64,000 bases of DNA from Bacteroides nordii WAL 11050 = JCM 12987. Lineage in GTDB: Bacteria > Bacteroidota > Bacteroidia > Bacteroidales > Bacteroidaceae. The notes beneath the pieces are model-generated. The model ran no database searches. It saw only the letters and a program-made list of their open reading frames with translations, and was not told the DNA's origin. The stretch is taken from the NCBI GenBank assembly GCA_000613465.1, contig BAJA01000007.1, forward strand, positions 121,841 through 185,840. Direction: 5' to 3'. Positions 29,555 to 37,812 of the stretch are shown one piece after another. The first letter of the stretch is position 1. The number at the start of each line of letters is the position of its first letter. Position numbers and translations under genes: made by a program.

Positions 29555-30748
29555 TTATTTCAGATTCATGTTTCCCAGATTTGCGTACATTTCCACCATT
29601 GCCGCCTGATTAAGCAGCCATTGCTGTTTTTCTTTCTTTTCTCCGCTCCAGTCACTGTTGATGAGTCCATTGTCATAGCGGGCACTTTCCCATGCCAGTT
29701 CCAGATTGTCGGCAAAGATTTGCAGATATTCCGGATTGTTATCTTGCAGATAGAGTTCTATATATCCTCTCATCATGATAGCCACGAACCATGTTCCCCG
29801 GTTGCGGAAGAACCTGATATCTGTACCGTCCTGTGTCTTGAATGGTACTGTGAAGTAGTTTATTCCTGCACGGGCCACGTTTTGTGCTTCTGTCAGAAAT
29901 TGACGGTTGCCGGTTAGTTTGTATAGCAGACTGGCTGCTTGCAGCATTTGTCCCGTATTATATGCATATTTCTCTGTGCCGGTGCGTCCGTCTGTTTTGA
30001 GGTTGTCGAAGTAAATGTAATCCGAATCCTGTAAGTTTACTTTTGTCCATGTATATAGCTCCAGTCCTTTCTGATAATAGGCACTGTCCCGGGTGGTCTC
30101 AAAAAGTTGAAGTGCCAGTACGGATGCGGGTGCATTGGAGCAGGTATTCTTTGATTCCTTTTTTTGCTCACACCAATAGATACCTCCGTTTAGTACATCG
30201 TCATTACCACTCAAGAGGAATTTCCATATTTCTTCCGATTGTTTCAGGTATTTCTTATTTCCTGTCAGGCGGTAAGTTTCGAGGAAGTCAATGCCTAACC
30301 AGATATTATCATCATAGAAACGGTCGGAATGCCCGGCCTCACTGATGTAGGATTGAAAACAGGCAGGAGTACGGGTTGTGTCATAATAACATTCTAATCC
30401 GGGAATGATTTTCTCCTGTAGAAGTGCCTGATATTTGTTGTCTCTGGTTGTTTTGAGTAGTGCATTTACTCCTGAAAACAACCCGGAGGTAGGCCATAAA
30501 TAGGCTACTTTGTCTTTGGTAACCGTATCTGTAGAAGCCAGGTAGGTTACTTTATCATTGGAACTTTTAGGATAATTCTCATTAAATAAATTGCCCCCTT
30601 CTGCCTGATAGTATTTGAAGATACTGTCGAGCAACATTTCAGAGCGGGCAATGGAAGTGTTGTTCTCCTGGGTTACGGACGTTTGGCATGCCAGCAAAGA
30701 GATTGCCAGAAAAAGTGCACTGATTGCTTTGGGTAAGAATGATTTCAT
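29555..30748 (-). CDS. GH76 alpha-1,6-mannanase-like lipoprotein
   Basis: 397 residues. Lipobox 'AISLLACQTS' makes Cys21 the lipid anchor. A compact GH76 (alpha/alpha)6 barrel fills the rest, with the catalytic aspartate pair in 'GHSDRFYDDNIWLGIDFLE' and the typical 'NTCSNAPASVLALQLFETT', 'YAYNTGQMLQAASLLYKLTG' and 'FFRNRGTWFVAIMMRGYIEL' stretches. Unlike the plus-strand GH76 (3695-5991) it has no discoidin domain or tail. It is the first gene of the seven-gene minus operon and has a long 5' leader of about 140 nt. It is predicted to cut alpha-1,6-mannan at the cell surface or in the periplasm. Confidence 0.92.
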   Translation of the reverse strand: MKSFLPKAISALFLAISLLACQTSVTQENNTSIARSEMLLDSIFKYYQAEGGNLFNENYPKSSNDKVTYLASTDTVTKDKVAYLWPTSGLFSGVNALLKTTRDNKYQALLQEKIIPGLECYYDTTRTPACFQSYISEAGHSDRFYDDNIWLGIDFLETYRLTGNKKYLKQSEEIWKFLLSGNDDVLNGGIYWCEQKKESKNTCSNAPASVLALQLFETTRDSAYYQKGLELYTWTKVNLQDSDYIYFDNLKTDGRTGTEKYAYNTGQMLQAASLLYKLTGNRQFLTEAQNVARAGINYFTVPFKTQDGTDIRFFRNRGTWFVAIMMRGYIELYLQDNNPEYLQIFADNLELAWESARYDNGLINSDWSGEKKEKQQWLLNQAAMVEMYANLGNMNLK

Positions 30749-30896
30749 ACGTCTGCTATTCTATTGAAATTTACCTAAAGGGAAATTTGGTTTTTAGAAA
30801 AGAAGAGAGTCTGTGGCTCCCTCCTTTTTTTCCTGAACTAAATCCTACCTTCTTTTTACTTTAAAAAAACTATATTCGTTCTCAAAAATCACTTCA

Positions 30897-30904
30897 CAAA
30901 TATA
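30897..30904 (-). promoter_or_regulatory. -7 element of the seven-gene enzyme operon
   Basis: On the minus strand TATATTTG matches TAnnTTTG, with a TTTA about 16 bp upstream as a weak -33. It would give a leader of about 140 nt before the GH76 ATG at 30748. Confidence 0.5.
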
Positions 30905-30939
30905 GGCAGTTGTTTCTCAGTAAATATTCACAGTTTTGA

Positions 30940-30979
30940 CAATAGTGTATAGGGGACAACTTTAGCAGAAATGGAGACA
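30940..30979. promoter_or_regulatory. Candidate operator sharing two words with the HTCS dyad
   Basis: CAATAGTGTA (30940-30949) and TGGAGACA (30972-30979) also occur in the same order in the dyad at 10890-10943. The spacer is 22 bp here and 10 bp there, about one helical turn more. AGGGGACA (30951) is a further partial match. The site lies just upstream of the predicted -33 of the operon. Confidence 0.45.
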
Positions 30980-31250
30980 AAGGCGATATGGGGGTAACTG
31001 TATGCATTTATGCCATATTTGTATTCATATAGGCACATATGAGGGTTTTCCGTACAGGGAAGTACGGTGGACGATGGATTATCGTTAAAATGCAGATGAA
31101 TACAGGTTTGTGCAGACAAATAGATAGATGAGAAAGAGTGTCCGTCTTTTCATCTGTGCTGATTCGCGATTATCTGCGTTTCGCCAGGTAACGAAACTCT
31201 GTGAAACTCCTGTGGAATTTCAAATTTAGTTCATACTATGACAGCGTTTT

Positions 31251-31384
31251 ATTGAAACGCAAATGATCGCAGATTTTCGCAGATTAAATAGCTGCGCTAT
31301 ACTTGAGCGATGATATTCTTTGCGTGAATCTGCGAGTTTCTGCGTTTCAATAATAATATCATATAATTTAGAACGATTACTTAT
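31251..31384. repeat. Dispersed intergenic repeat of about 130 bp, copy 2
   Basis: Near-identical to 18374-18500 and containing ATCGCAGATTTTCGCAGATT on the left and AATCTGCGAGTTTCTGCG on the right, an internal dyad. Its right end covers the stop and last codons of the cation antiporter gene on the minus strand. A shorter relative with ATCTGCGTTTCG lies at about 31160-31180. The rest of 30749-31250 is leader, promoter and AT-rich sequence without a gene. Confidence 0.85.
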
Positions 31385-32330
31385 AGATAAGAATTGTAGT
31401 ATATGCTATGTAGCAAAGTATCAGGATGCTTCCTTCTATCCGCGTTATAGTACGTTTGGCGAAAAAGAGCCCGAATAACCATAGCAGTACTCCTGAGCCT
31501 ACCAATACCAACAAATCGAAATTCGTAATGCCGCTTAGGCTGAGCGGAGTGATGGATGCACTACATCCAAGTACAAAGAAAATGTTGAACAGGTTGCTGC
31601 CGATAGCATTTCCGATAGCTATTTCCGGATTCTTTTTCAATGCGGCAACCACCGAAGTTGCTAATTCGGGTAGCGAAGTACCTCCTGCTACCAACGTCAG
31701 TCCGATGACTGATTCACTGACTCCCAAGCTGCGGGCAATATTACCGGCTCCTTCTACAAACCATTGTCCACCGAAAATGAGCCCCGCAAGTCCACCTATG
31801 ATATAGAGCACCGAGCGCCATATGGGTAACTGGCGTATCTCCTCATCTGCTCCTTCACTCTTACCGTTGGATGCGATGGCAAAGGTATATCCTAAAAAAA
31901 TAGCGAAGAAACACAGAAGCAGTAGCCCGTCGGTGATGCTGAGCACGTTTTGGGCAGCATGGTCCAATAGAACATCATTGGCGCATATCAGTAATACGAT
32001 GGAAGAGAGAATACAGAGAGGGATCTCTTTCTTTAGTGTGTTCTGAGTGATGACGATAGGAGCAAACAATGCAGTGCAACCCACTATCATCAGTGTATTG
32101 AAAATATTGCTTCCCACTACATTTCCGATAGCAATATCTGCACTTCCTTTTAATGCGGAAGATACACTGACTGTCAGTTCCGGGGCTGAAGTGCCGAATG
32201 CAACGATTGTTAATCCGATGACAATGGATGGGATACGAAATCGTTTGGCAACAGATGCGGCTCCGTCCGTCAGGCCATTAGCGCCTATTAGAATGAGGAG
32301 AAGTCCTCCGATGAGAAGTAATATATCCAT
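31377..32330 (-). CDS. CaCA-family cation (sodium/calcium) antiporter, YrbG type
   Basis: 317 residues from ATG 32330; upstream in-frame codons lie beyond the predicted promoter and are not used. The protein has the two inverted alpha repeats of the Ca2+/cation exchanger family: 'VIGLTIVAFGTSAPELTVSV' followed by 'IAIGNVVGSNIFNTLMIVG', and again 'VIGLTLVAGGTSLPELATSV' followed by 'IAIGNAIGSNLFNIFFVLG'. The G-T-S-x-P-E and G-N-x-x-G-S-N motifs line the ion path. About ten membrane helices are expected. It exchanges Ca2+ for Na+ or H+ at the inner membrane. It stands alone as a single-gene unit. Its 3' end lies inside a dispersed repeat. Confidence 0.93.
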   Translation of the reverse strand: MDILLLIGGLLLILIGANGLTDGAASVAKRFRIPSIVIGLTIVAFGTSAPELTVSVSSALKGSADIAIGNVVGSNIFNTLMIVGCTALFAPIVITQNTLKKEIPLCILSSIVLLICANDVLLDHAAQNVLSITDGLLLLCFFAIFLGYTFAIASNGKSEGADEEIRQLPIWRSVLYIIGGLAGLIFGGQWFVEGAGNIARSLGVSESVIGLTLVAGGTSLPELATSVVAALKKNPEIAIGNAIGSNLFNIFFVLGCSASITPLSLSGITNFDLLVLVGSGVLLWLFGLFFAKRTITRIEGSILILCYIAYTTILIYK

Positions 32331-32350
32331 TTGGGTCCTGATTTTTGCTA

Positions 32351-32358
32351 CAAAGATA
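32351..32358 (-). promoter_or_regulatory. -7 element of the cation antiporter gene
   Basis: On the minus strand TATCTTTG matches TAnnTTTG, 20 bp before the ATG at 32330. This short leader supports the chosen start. Confidence 0.5.
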
Positions 32359-32457
32359 ACGGAATTAATTAAAACTGGAACCGTGTTGAGAATTATCGGA
32401 CGTATCTTTTTGAGCAAATAATATATTCATTCCCACTGAAATATCAAAAACATTCCG

Positions 32458-32465
32458 TATGTTTG
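32458..32465 (+). promoter_or_regulatory. -7 element of the mechanosensitive channel gene
   Basis: TATGTTTG matches TAnnTTTG, 43 bp before the ATG at 32509. It lies downstream of any longer in-frame start, which supports ATG 32509 over TTG 32476. Confidence 0.5.
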
Positions 32466-32508
32466 GCACGTTTATTTGTCTATAGCAAGGTTAATAAGTG
32501 TTTTTTGT

Positions 32509-34323
32509 ATGAGGAAGAATCGTTTATTTTGTCTTTTCATCTCTTTGGTATTTACTATCGGAGCGTCTGCTCAGCTGGTCGAGAAAGTTCGTGAATTTCT
32601 TGGTGACGATACGTTGAAAACTCATTCTGTCATAAGGAGTGATTCTGATTCGGCGAACATTGCCGACATGAAAAGGGAACTTGAAACTGCCAGGCTGAAC
32701 GAAGCCAATATGCGGATGGAGATGGAACAACTGAAATTGCAGGCATATGCTGCTGATTCTGTAAAATTGGTTCAGCAAAAGTTGCGTATAGACTCATTGC
32801 GTAAGTTCACTCAAGGTGTTCCCGTGGTTGTGGAAGGGGATACGCTTTTTTATATATATGCCAAACGGGGCGGACATACCCCCCAACAACGGGCGGTGAT
32901 GAATGCCACTGCTATCACAGAGTTGGGCAAGCGATTCAATCTCAAGCCGGATTCCCTGTATTTGGAGAGTAGCGACATTGTGACCGATTTAATGTATGGC
33001 GATAAAGTATTGGCTTCATTTACTGATCAGGACGGGTTGTGGGAAGGTCGCACACGTGACCAGCTTGCTGCCGATAAACGACACATAGTGGTAGACAAGC
33101 TGAAGGATATGAAAAAAGAACACAGCTTGTGGCAGTTGGGTAAGAGGATTATATTTTTTGTGTTGGTATTGCTCGGGCAGTATCTGCTGTTTTGGGCTAC
33201 TACTTGGCTATTTAAGAAACTAAAGATACGTATTCAACGATTGAAGGACACAAAGCTAAAGCCTATTTCGATTCAGGATTATGAATTACTGGATACTCAG
33301 AAACAGGTTAATCTGCTTATATTCCTGGCCAATATATTGCGTTATGCCTTCATGTTGCTTCAGTTAGTTCTTACGGTCCCCTTGCTATTTTCCATTTTCC
33401 CGCAGACCGAAAAGCTGGCCTATCAGATATTCTCATATATCTGGAATCCGGTGAAAAGTATATTTGGTGGGGTGATAGATTATATTCCGAACCTGTTCAC
33501 TATTTTCGTAATATGCCTTGCTGTGAAATACTTGGTGCGGTTGGTTCATTACCTGGCTACAGAAGTACAGTCTGACAGATTGAAACTGAATGGCTTTTAC
33601 CCGGATTGGGCGATGCCTACTTTCCATATTATACGTTTCCTGTTATACGCTTTCATGATTGCGATGATCTACCCCTATCTGCCGGGTTCCGATTCGGGAG
33701 TCTTTCAGGGAATTTCAGTCTTTGTCGGACTGATTGTTTCATTGGGGTCAAGTACGGTGATTGGGAATATTATTGCCGGGCTGGTTATTACCTATATGCG
33801 TCCGTTTAAGTTGGGAGATCGTATCAAGCTGAATGATACCACCGGGAATGTCATAGAGAAAACCCCGCTTGTGACACGTATTCGTACGCCAAAGAATGAG
33901 CTGGTCACTATTCCCAACTCCTTCATCATGTCTTCTCATACAGTGAATTATAGTGCATCGGCACGAACCTACGGATTGATTATTCATGCAGAAGTGAGCA
34001 TCGGATATGATGTACCCTGGCGTAAAGTGCATTCGTTGCTCCTGAAAGCAGCACAAGCAACGCAGGGAGTCGCGGCGGATCCCGAACCGTTTGTACTTGA
34101 AACGGAATTGCAGGATTGGTATCCGGTGTATCAGATTAATGCGTATATAACAGAGGCGGACCAGTTAGCACAGATTTATTCCAATCTGTATCAGAGTATT
34201 CAGGATGTATTTGCTGAGGCGGATGTTGAGATTATGTCTCCGCATTATATGGCAGTACGCGATGGAAATGAGACGACTATTCCTAAAAGCGGATTGAAAC
34301 CGGAGGAGACTAAAGAAGGGTAA
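32509..34323 (+). CDS. MscS-family mechanosensitive ion channel
   Basis: 604 residues from ATG 32509 with a cleavable signal peptide ('FISLVFTIGASAQ'). Residues about 25-190 form a periplasmic region with a short coiled coil ('DMKRELETARLNEANMRMEMEQLKLQ'). Membrane helices lie at about 215-240, 275-310, 330-350 and 375-400. The pore-lining helix and adjacent beta domain are clear: 'IVSLGSSTVIGNIIAGLVIT' then 'YMRPFKLGDRIKLNDTTGNV' and 'TPKNELVTIPNSFIMSSHTVNY'. The channel opens on osmotic downshift and releases solutes. It is larger than E. coli MscS because of the N-terminal extension, a common Bacteroidetes form. Single-gene unit, convergent with the methyltransferase-like gene. Confidence 0.94.
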   Translation: MRKNRLFCLFISLVFTIGASAQLVEKVREFLGDDTLKTHSVIRSDSDSANIADMKRELETARLNEANMRMEMEQLKLQAYAADSVKLVQQKLRIDSLRKFTQGVPVVVEGDTLFYIYAKRGGHTPQQRAVMNATAITELGKRFNLKPDSLYLESSDIVTDLMYGDKVLASFTDQDGLWEGRTRDQLAADKRHIVVDKLKDMKKEHSLWQLGKRIIFFVLVLLGQYLLFWATTWLFKKLKIRIQRLKDTKLKPISIQDYELLDTQKQVNLLIFLANILRYAFMLLQLVLTVPLLFSIFPQTEKLAYQIFSYIWNPVKSIFGGVIDYIPNLFTIFVICLAVKYLVRLVHYLATEVQSDRLKLNGFYPDWAMPTFHIIRFLLYAFMIAMIYPYLPGSDSGVFQGISVFVGLIVSLGSSTVIGNIIAGLVITYMRPFKLGDRIKLNDTTGNVIEKTPLVTRIRTPKNELVTIPNSFIMSSHTVNYSASARTYGLIIHAEVSIGYDVPWRKVHSLLLKAAQATQGVAADPEPFVLETELQDWYPVYQINAYITEADQLAQIYSNLYQSIQDVFAEADVEIMSPHYMAVRDGNETTIPKSGLKPEETKEG

Positions 34324-34707
34324 AACCGAGATCATATCGTTTCTCATTCAGAAAGTTGGCAGCCTACTGTATATGGGCTTTATTAGGTAATGCTTGGAGC
34401 TATGTAAAGTAATATTGTCATTCATGCATATCCCGAAACGATAAAATGCGCTTCTGTAACCTCTTGATTATCAATGTCTGTTTGGCCTCTTTTTCTCCCC
34501 GGAGCCGAGCAGCCTCCTCCTCGAAGCCGAAGCACCTCTTCCCCGGAGCCGAGGAACGTCCTCCCCGGAGCCGAGCGGGGCGTGCAGCTCCGGAGAAACA
34601 TCCTATGTAAAATAATAGAACTTTGTTTGGCAAGAACTTATTATTTATGCGAATCAGTGGTTATTTATAAAGAGTCAGTTAATCCTGTATCGGATCTCTT
34701 ATTCATT
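34324..34707. other. 384-bp convergent intergenic region with GC-rich array E
   Basis: Lies between the ends of two convergent genes. It holds only array E (34495-34582) plus AT-rich flanks. Short ORFs through the array on both strands have no supporting features. Confidence 0.6.
34495..34582. repeat. Four-unit 22-bp tandem array (array E, CCGGAGCCGAG core)
   Basis: Four contiguous 22-bp units start at 34495, 34517, 34539 and 34561. Their cores are CCGGAGCCGAG, TCGAAGCCGAA, CCGGAGCCGAG and CCGGAGCCGAG at the same offset. A half-copy in inverted form (CTCCGGAG) follows at about 34588-34595. The array is strikingly GC-rich against AT-rich flanks. Confidence 0.85.
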
Positions 34708-35888
34708 CTATACTTTACTGCATTTTATAAATACCTTCTGCTCGTTGGATAGAGTGGTTGCAAAAAGATAAACCTCCCCTCCATCCGACAACTTGGTTCG
34801 CTTTCGTATTTCTGCTACCGTAGCCGGGAAATTACGAACGGTGATATTGGCTTTCTTTAGCTCCCCGATGGTTTCTTTTATTTCTTTCTTATTGAAGGAA
34901 CATTGTCCGGTTATCAGGAAAGATCTTCCCGGAAAGTTCTCTATCCACAGATCCGAAGTGTAGAGATGGCTGTTCGGATGCAGCTTCTTTACTTCATACC
35001 GGGAGGCAATATTGCGAAATGCACCCGCTTTAAGGATGGAAGCATTCGGCTCATACAGATACTTACCAAGCTCTTTGGTATAGAGACATTCGGAAGTAAG
35101 TTCCCCTTCCCGGGTGAAAGTGAAGGTTTGTTTCTCTTTGGAGGTGAGATTGATGCAATGGATAGGAATCAACCGGGAGGGTTCGTTTCCTATTATCAGC
35201 AATAGCTCTTTGCACTCATTGTTTACCGAGATGACATGCACCTCCCGGGCGTGCTTCATACTTTTTAGTGCAAGGGTAAGGTCCAGCATGGGTGATAACT
35301 TGATTATGATCTGTTTGCCTTTGCTCAACAATAACTCTTCTAACTCTTCTACATCAGGTTCACAGTCTGATATGGCGATTGTCTTTCCTCCATGTTCATT
35401 CCGGCGTGCCGGATCAATAAAAATACAATCCACCGGTTCCATCTTTTGTAAATGAGCTACTCCGTCTTCATTATATACCGTAATATGTTTCAGCCGAGTA
35501 GGGGGAAGTTATGTTTTGCGATTTCACAGAGCTCTTCTTGCCGTTCCACATAGGACACTTTACGAAACCTGCTTGCCATAAAAGCACAGTCTATCCCGAA
35601 ACCTCCGGTCAGGTCGGTTAATGTCTCTCCGTCTGCCAGCGTCGATTTGTATTGTGCTGTTATTTCAGAGGAGCATTGTTCCATCGATAGATGACGCGGA
35701 TACCATAGCTCCTCAATAGATTGCCACGAAGGTATTTTATTGGCAGCAGCCTGTCTTCCGGCTATTTGTACAATAGCGGCAGGCATATCCACGTCCGGAT
35801 ATCTGGGAGCCTGTAATGCTAGTAGCCGGACGTCATCCCGACTATGGGCACGAATAAACTCGATAGTAGGTTGTGATAGTTGTTCCAT
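34708..35888 (-). CDS. SAM-dependent methyltransferase / THUMP-like protein, one frameshift
   Basis: Fragments 35888-35490 and 35442-34708 join when one C is added near 35494 ('NFPLLGLKHITVYNEDGVAHLQKMEPVDCIF'), giving about 393 residues. The SAM-binding motif I is 'LTDLTGGFGIDCAFMA' (about 88-103), followed by 'VSYVERQEELCEIAKHNF'. Motif IV is 'DCIFIDPARR', an aspartate-proline active-site-like loop. The C-terminal 90 residues form the small THUMP-like RNA-binding domain seen in this Bacteroidetes family ('ITVRNFPATVAEIRKRTKLSDGGEVYLFATT'). It probably modifies rRNA or tRNA, but no exact target is known to me. First of the gene block that runs upstream to 38939. Confidence 0.85.
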
Positions 35889-35891
35889 AAA

Positions 35892-36380
35892 TTACATGAG
35901 ATCTTCTTCCTGATCTTTATAATGAACATCGAAGCGGCCGTTAGTGATCCGGCCTCCACTGAATGTTCCGCTGATGATATTTCGTTCCGTATCAAAACGG
36001 GTGATGGTAACTGTTCCGTTTTTTAATTTCTCTTCTCCAAAGCGTGCGTTAGTAAACTCCGATTCTTGTCCTTCCTGAGGAGATACTATGGTAAACCGGA
36101 TGTATCTGTCTTGCTTTACCATGACAGATACGTCTACTTCTGCCTGCTTCTCATTGTATAAGAATTTGATTGACGGACTGTCTACGGAAGGGCCGAACCA
36201 ATAACCGTAATCCCGGTATCTGCCTCCGACATATAACCAGCCGTCTATCAGGCAGCCAAACGTCTCTGCACCAATAGTAGTAGCAGGTGGCATCACTGTA
36301 ATGTCTACTGTTTCATCTTCTCTGTCACAACCGATACAGCAAAGAACGGAAAGAAGAATGAGGATATATTTCTTCATCAT
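35892..36380 (-). CDS. Small lipoprotein of the DUF6252/DUF5025 type
   Basis: 162 residues (or 161 from the second Met). Lipobox 'VLCCIGC' is followed by acidic 'DREDE', a probable surface-export signal. The body is an all-beta domain with 'FGCLIDGWLYVGGRYRDYGYW' and the C-terminal 'TISGTFSGGRITNGRFDV'-like strand (here 'NIISGTFSGGRITNGRFDVHY') that is typical of this uncharacterised Bacteroidetes lipoprotein family. Function unknown. It sits 3 bp from the methyltransferase-like gene and 17 bp from the beta-barrel gene, so it is probably cotranscribed with both. Confidence 0.75.
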   Translation of the reverse strand: MMKKYILILLSVLCCIGCDREDETVDITVMPPATTIGAETFGCLIDGWLYVGGRYRDYGYWFGPSVDSPSIKFLYNEKQAEVDVSVMVKQDRYIRFTIVSPQEGQESEFTNARFGEEKLKNGTVTITRFDTERNIISGTFSGGRITNGRFDVHYKDQEEDLM

Positions 36381-36397
36381 ATTGTATATATTTCAGG

Positions 36398-37042
36398 TTA
36401 AAAATTGAAAGAGACTCCTGCTGAAAGATTAAGTCGGCTTACCGATAACGGGTCGTTGCGGAATTTAACGGTAGTCGTTTCATTATGATAACGTGGGTAT
36501 ATTTTGTGAATATTGGAGGCTACGTATTGTATATCGGCTTCTATATTCCATTGCCGGGTTATTTTCAAGGTAGCGTTGAGCCCTGCATTAGTGGCAAAGG
36601 AAGTTGCAGTTACGCGTCTGCTTTTATCGAATACTTTACTGTAGTTCCTATATGACAATATACCTATACCTGCATCCAAGCGAATGAAAAAGCATTTTGT
36701 CCGAAGGCAATAGATCCCTGCCTGGGGAGCAAAATAGTGTGTGTATAGATGATCGCTTCCTTCTTCGTGGCTTCCCTGGGAAGAGAATCCTGAATACAGG
36801 AATCCTATTCCGACTATATCTGCCGGACGGTAATAATATTGAGCATCCCAGCTAACCCCTTCTGAAAGGCTACGCTCGTAACTTTTTGAACTGTTGGTTA
36901 GTCCGGCAGTTCCTTTCAGCATATTCCCGTATCCGGTATGGAAGGAGAATGTGTGCTGTTGCTTTGTGGTTTCTTGTGCCGGTAAGGCGATACACCACAT
37001 TGTTAGAAAAACCAACAACAGGTTTTGTTTTCTTTTAAGCAT
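36398..37042 (-). CDS. Small outer-membrane beta-barrel protein
   Basis: 214 residues with a signal peptide ('LLLVFLTMWCIALPAQE'). The mature part consists of alternating amphipathic strands ('TFSFHTGYGNMLKG', 'SWDAQYYYRPADIVGIGFLYSGFSS', 'HYFAPQAGIYCLRTKCFFIRLDAGIGILSYRNYSK') and ends in 'LNLSAGVSFNF'. The final Phe is the usual signal for outer-membrane barrel assembly. An 8-stranded OmpA/OmpW-like porin fold is likely. No ligand can be named. 11 bp downstream of the M15 peptidase gene in the same operon. Confidence 0.8.
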   Translation of the reverse strand: MLKRKQNLLLVFLTMWCIALPAQETTKQQHTFSFHTGYGNMLKGTAGLTNSSKSYERSLSEGVSWDAQYYYRPADIVGIGFLYSGFSSQGSHEEGSDHLYTHYFAPQAGIYCLRTKCFFIRLDAGIGILSYRNYSKVFDKSRRVTATSFATNAGLNATLKITRQWNIEADIQYVASNIHKIYPRYHNETTTVKFRNDPLSVSRLNLSAGVSFNF

Positions 37043-37053
37043 AATAGATGGTA

Positions 37054-37812
37054 TTATTCGATTCGTTTATATCTTTGTTTAGCTACTTCTCTGCTGCACA
37101 GGTTAAAGTGCCACCACTCACTGTTGAGTGCACGAAAACCTGCTTCTCTCATAATGAGTCGGAGTAGTTGCCGGTTTCTTACAGCTTCCTCGCTGATTTT
37201 TCTGCTTTTTACTAATTCAGCTTCGTGGGTGATATGAGCTTCGACACCCAAATGGTCTACTTCCGTTCCCATAGGAAGAGGAACTCCATTATTATCGAGA
37301 ATGCTGATGTCTACTGCCAGTCCGTAGTTATGGAGTCCTCCACCGCGGGAAGGATTGGATACATAGATGCTTTTTGAAGTACCTTTCACTACATTCCACA
37401 TCTTTTTCTGTACGGACATGGGACGGGCAGCATCGTAAACAATCAGGCTGTATCCGGGGTGTTTCTCTTTCAATAACTGTTGGGCACGAAGCAGTGATTT
37501 TAAAGCATCCGGATGCAGATAGGCGTCCTTTAAATCTTCGTAGAGTAGTTCTCCTGTAAAGTTTTCCGGGGTTGCATACAGTAACTTTACAGCAATACTA
37601 CTGTCTGCGCTTTGGATATTTATAAGTCCGAGCGAGTCAAGATAGAGTGCTATACGGCTCTTCTCTATAACGGGCGATTGGGTTTCTTCTGTTGTAGCAA
37701 TAGTTTCTACAGGAGAAATGACTGTTGTCTTTTCTCCCGTCGGTTTTCTTCCGGTATGACATGCTGTGAGTAGCAGACAGAATGCCAGGAGTCCCCATTT
37801 TCTGTATTTCAT
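37054..37812 (-). CDS. M15-family D-alanyl-D-alanine dipeptidase-like lipoprotein
   Basis: 252 residues from ATG 37812, which overlaps the stop of the upstream M50 gene by 4 bp (ATGA), so the two are translationally coupled. Lipobox 'CLLLTACHTG'. The M15 zinc site is complete: 'SRGGGLHNYGLAVDISI' (His and Asp ligands) and 'NSEWWHFNL' (the E-x-x-H pair). 'YDAARPMSVQKKMW' matches the substrate-pocket Arg loop of VanX/DdpX-type dipeptidases. It should cut D-Ala-D-Ala or similar peptidoglycan peptides in the periplasm. Nothing nearby suggests vancomycin resistance, so recycling or remodelling is more likely. Confidence 0.9.
   Translation of the reverse strand: MKYRKWGLLAFCLLLTACHTGRKPTGEKTTVISPVETIATTEETQSPVIEKSRIALYLDSLGLINIQSADSSIAVKLLYATPENFTGELLYEDLKDAYLHPDALKSLLRAQQLLKEKHPGYSLIVYDAARPMSVQKKMWNVVKGTSKSIYVSNPSRGGGLHNYGLAVDISILDNNGVPLPMGTEVDHLGVEAHITHEAELVKSRKISEEAVRNRQLLRLIMREAGFRALNSEWWHFNLCSREVAKQRYKRIE

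Noticed and set aside
18374..31384. Insertion sequence or transposon bordered by the 130-bp repeats
   Set aside because: No transposase or integrase, no target duplication seen, and the content between is a normal enzyme operon.
32476..32508. TTG start 33 bp upstream of the MscS gene
   Set aside because: It would add residues in front of a perfect signal peptide; ATG 32509 fits the -7 box at 32458.
34495..34582. Plasmid-type iterons with a replication gene
   Set aside because: The 22-bp period is iteron-like, but no Rep gene, AT-rich origin or partition gene lies in the window.
37054..37812. Vancomycin-resistance VanX
   Set aside because: The M15 motif is present, but there is no VanA/VanH-like ligase or dehydrogenase nearby; the lipobox and operon point to a household envelope enzyme.
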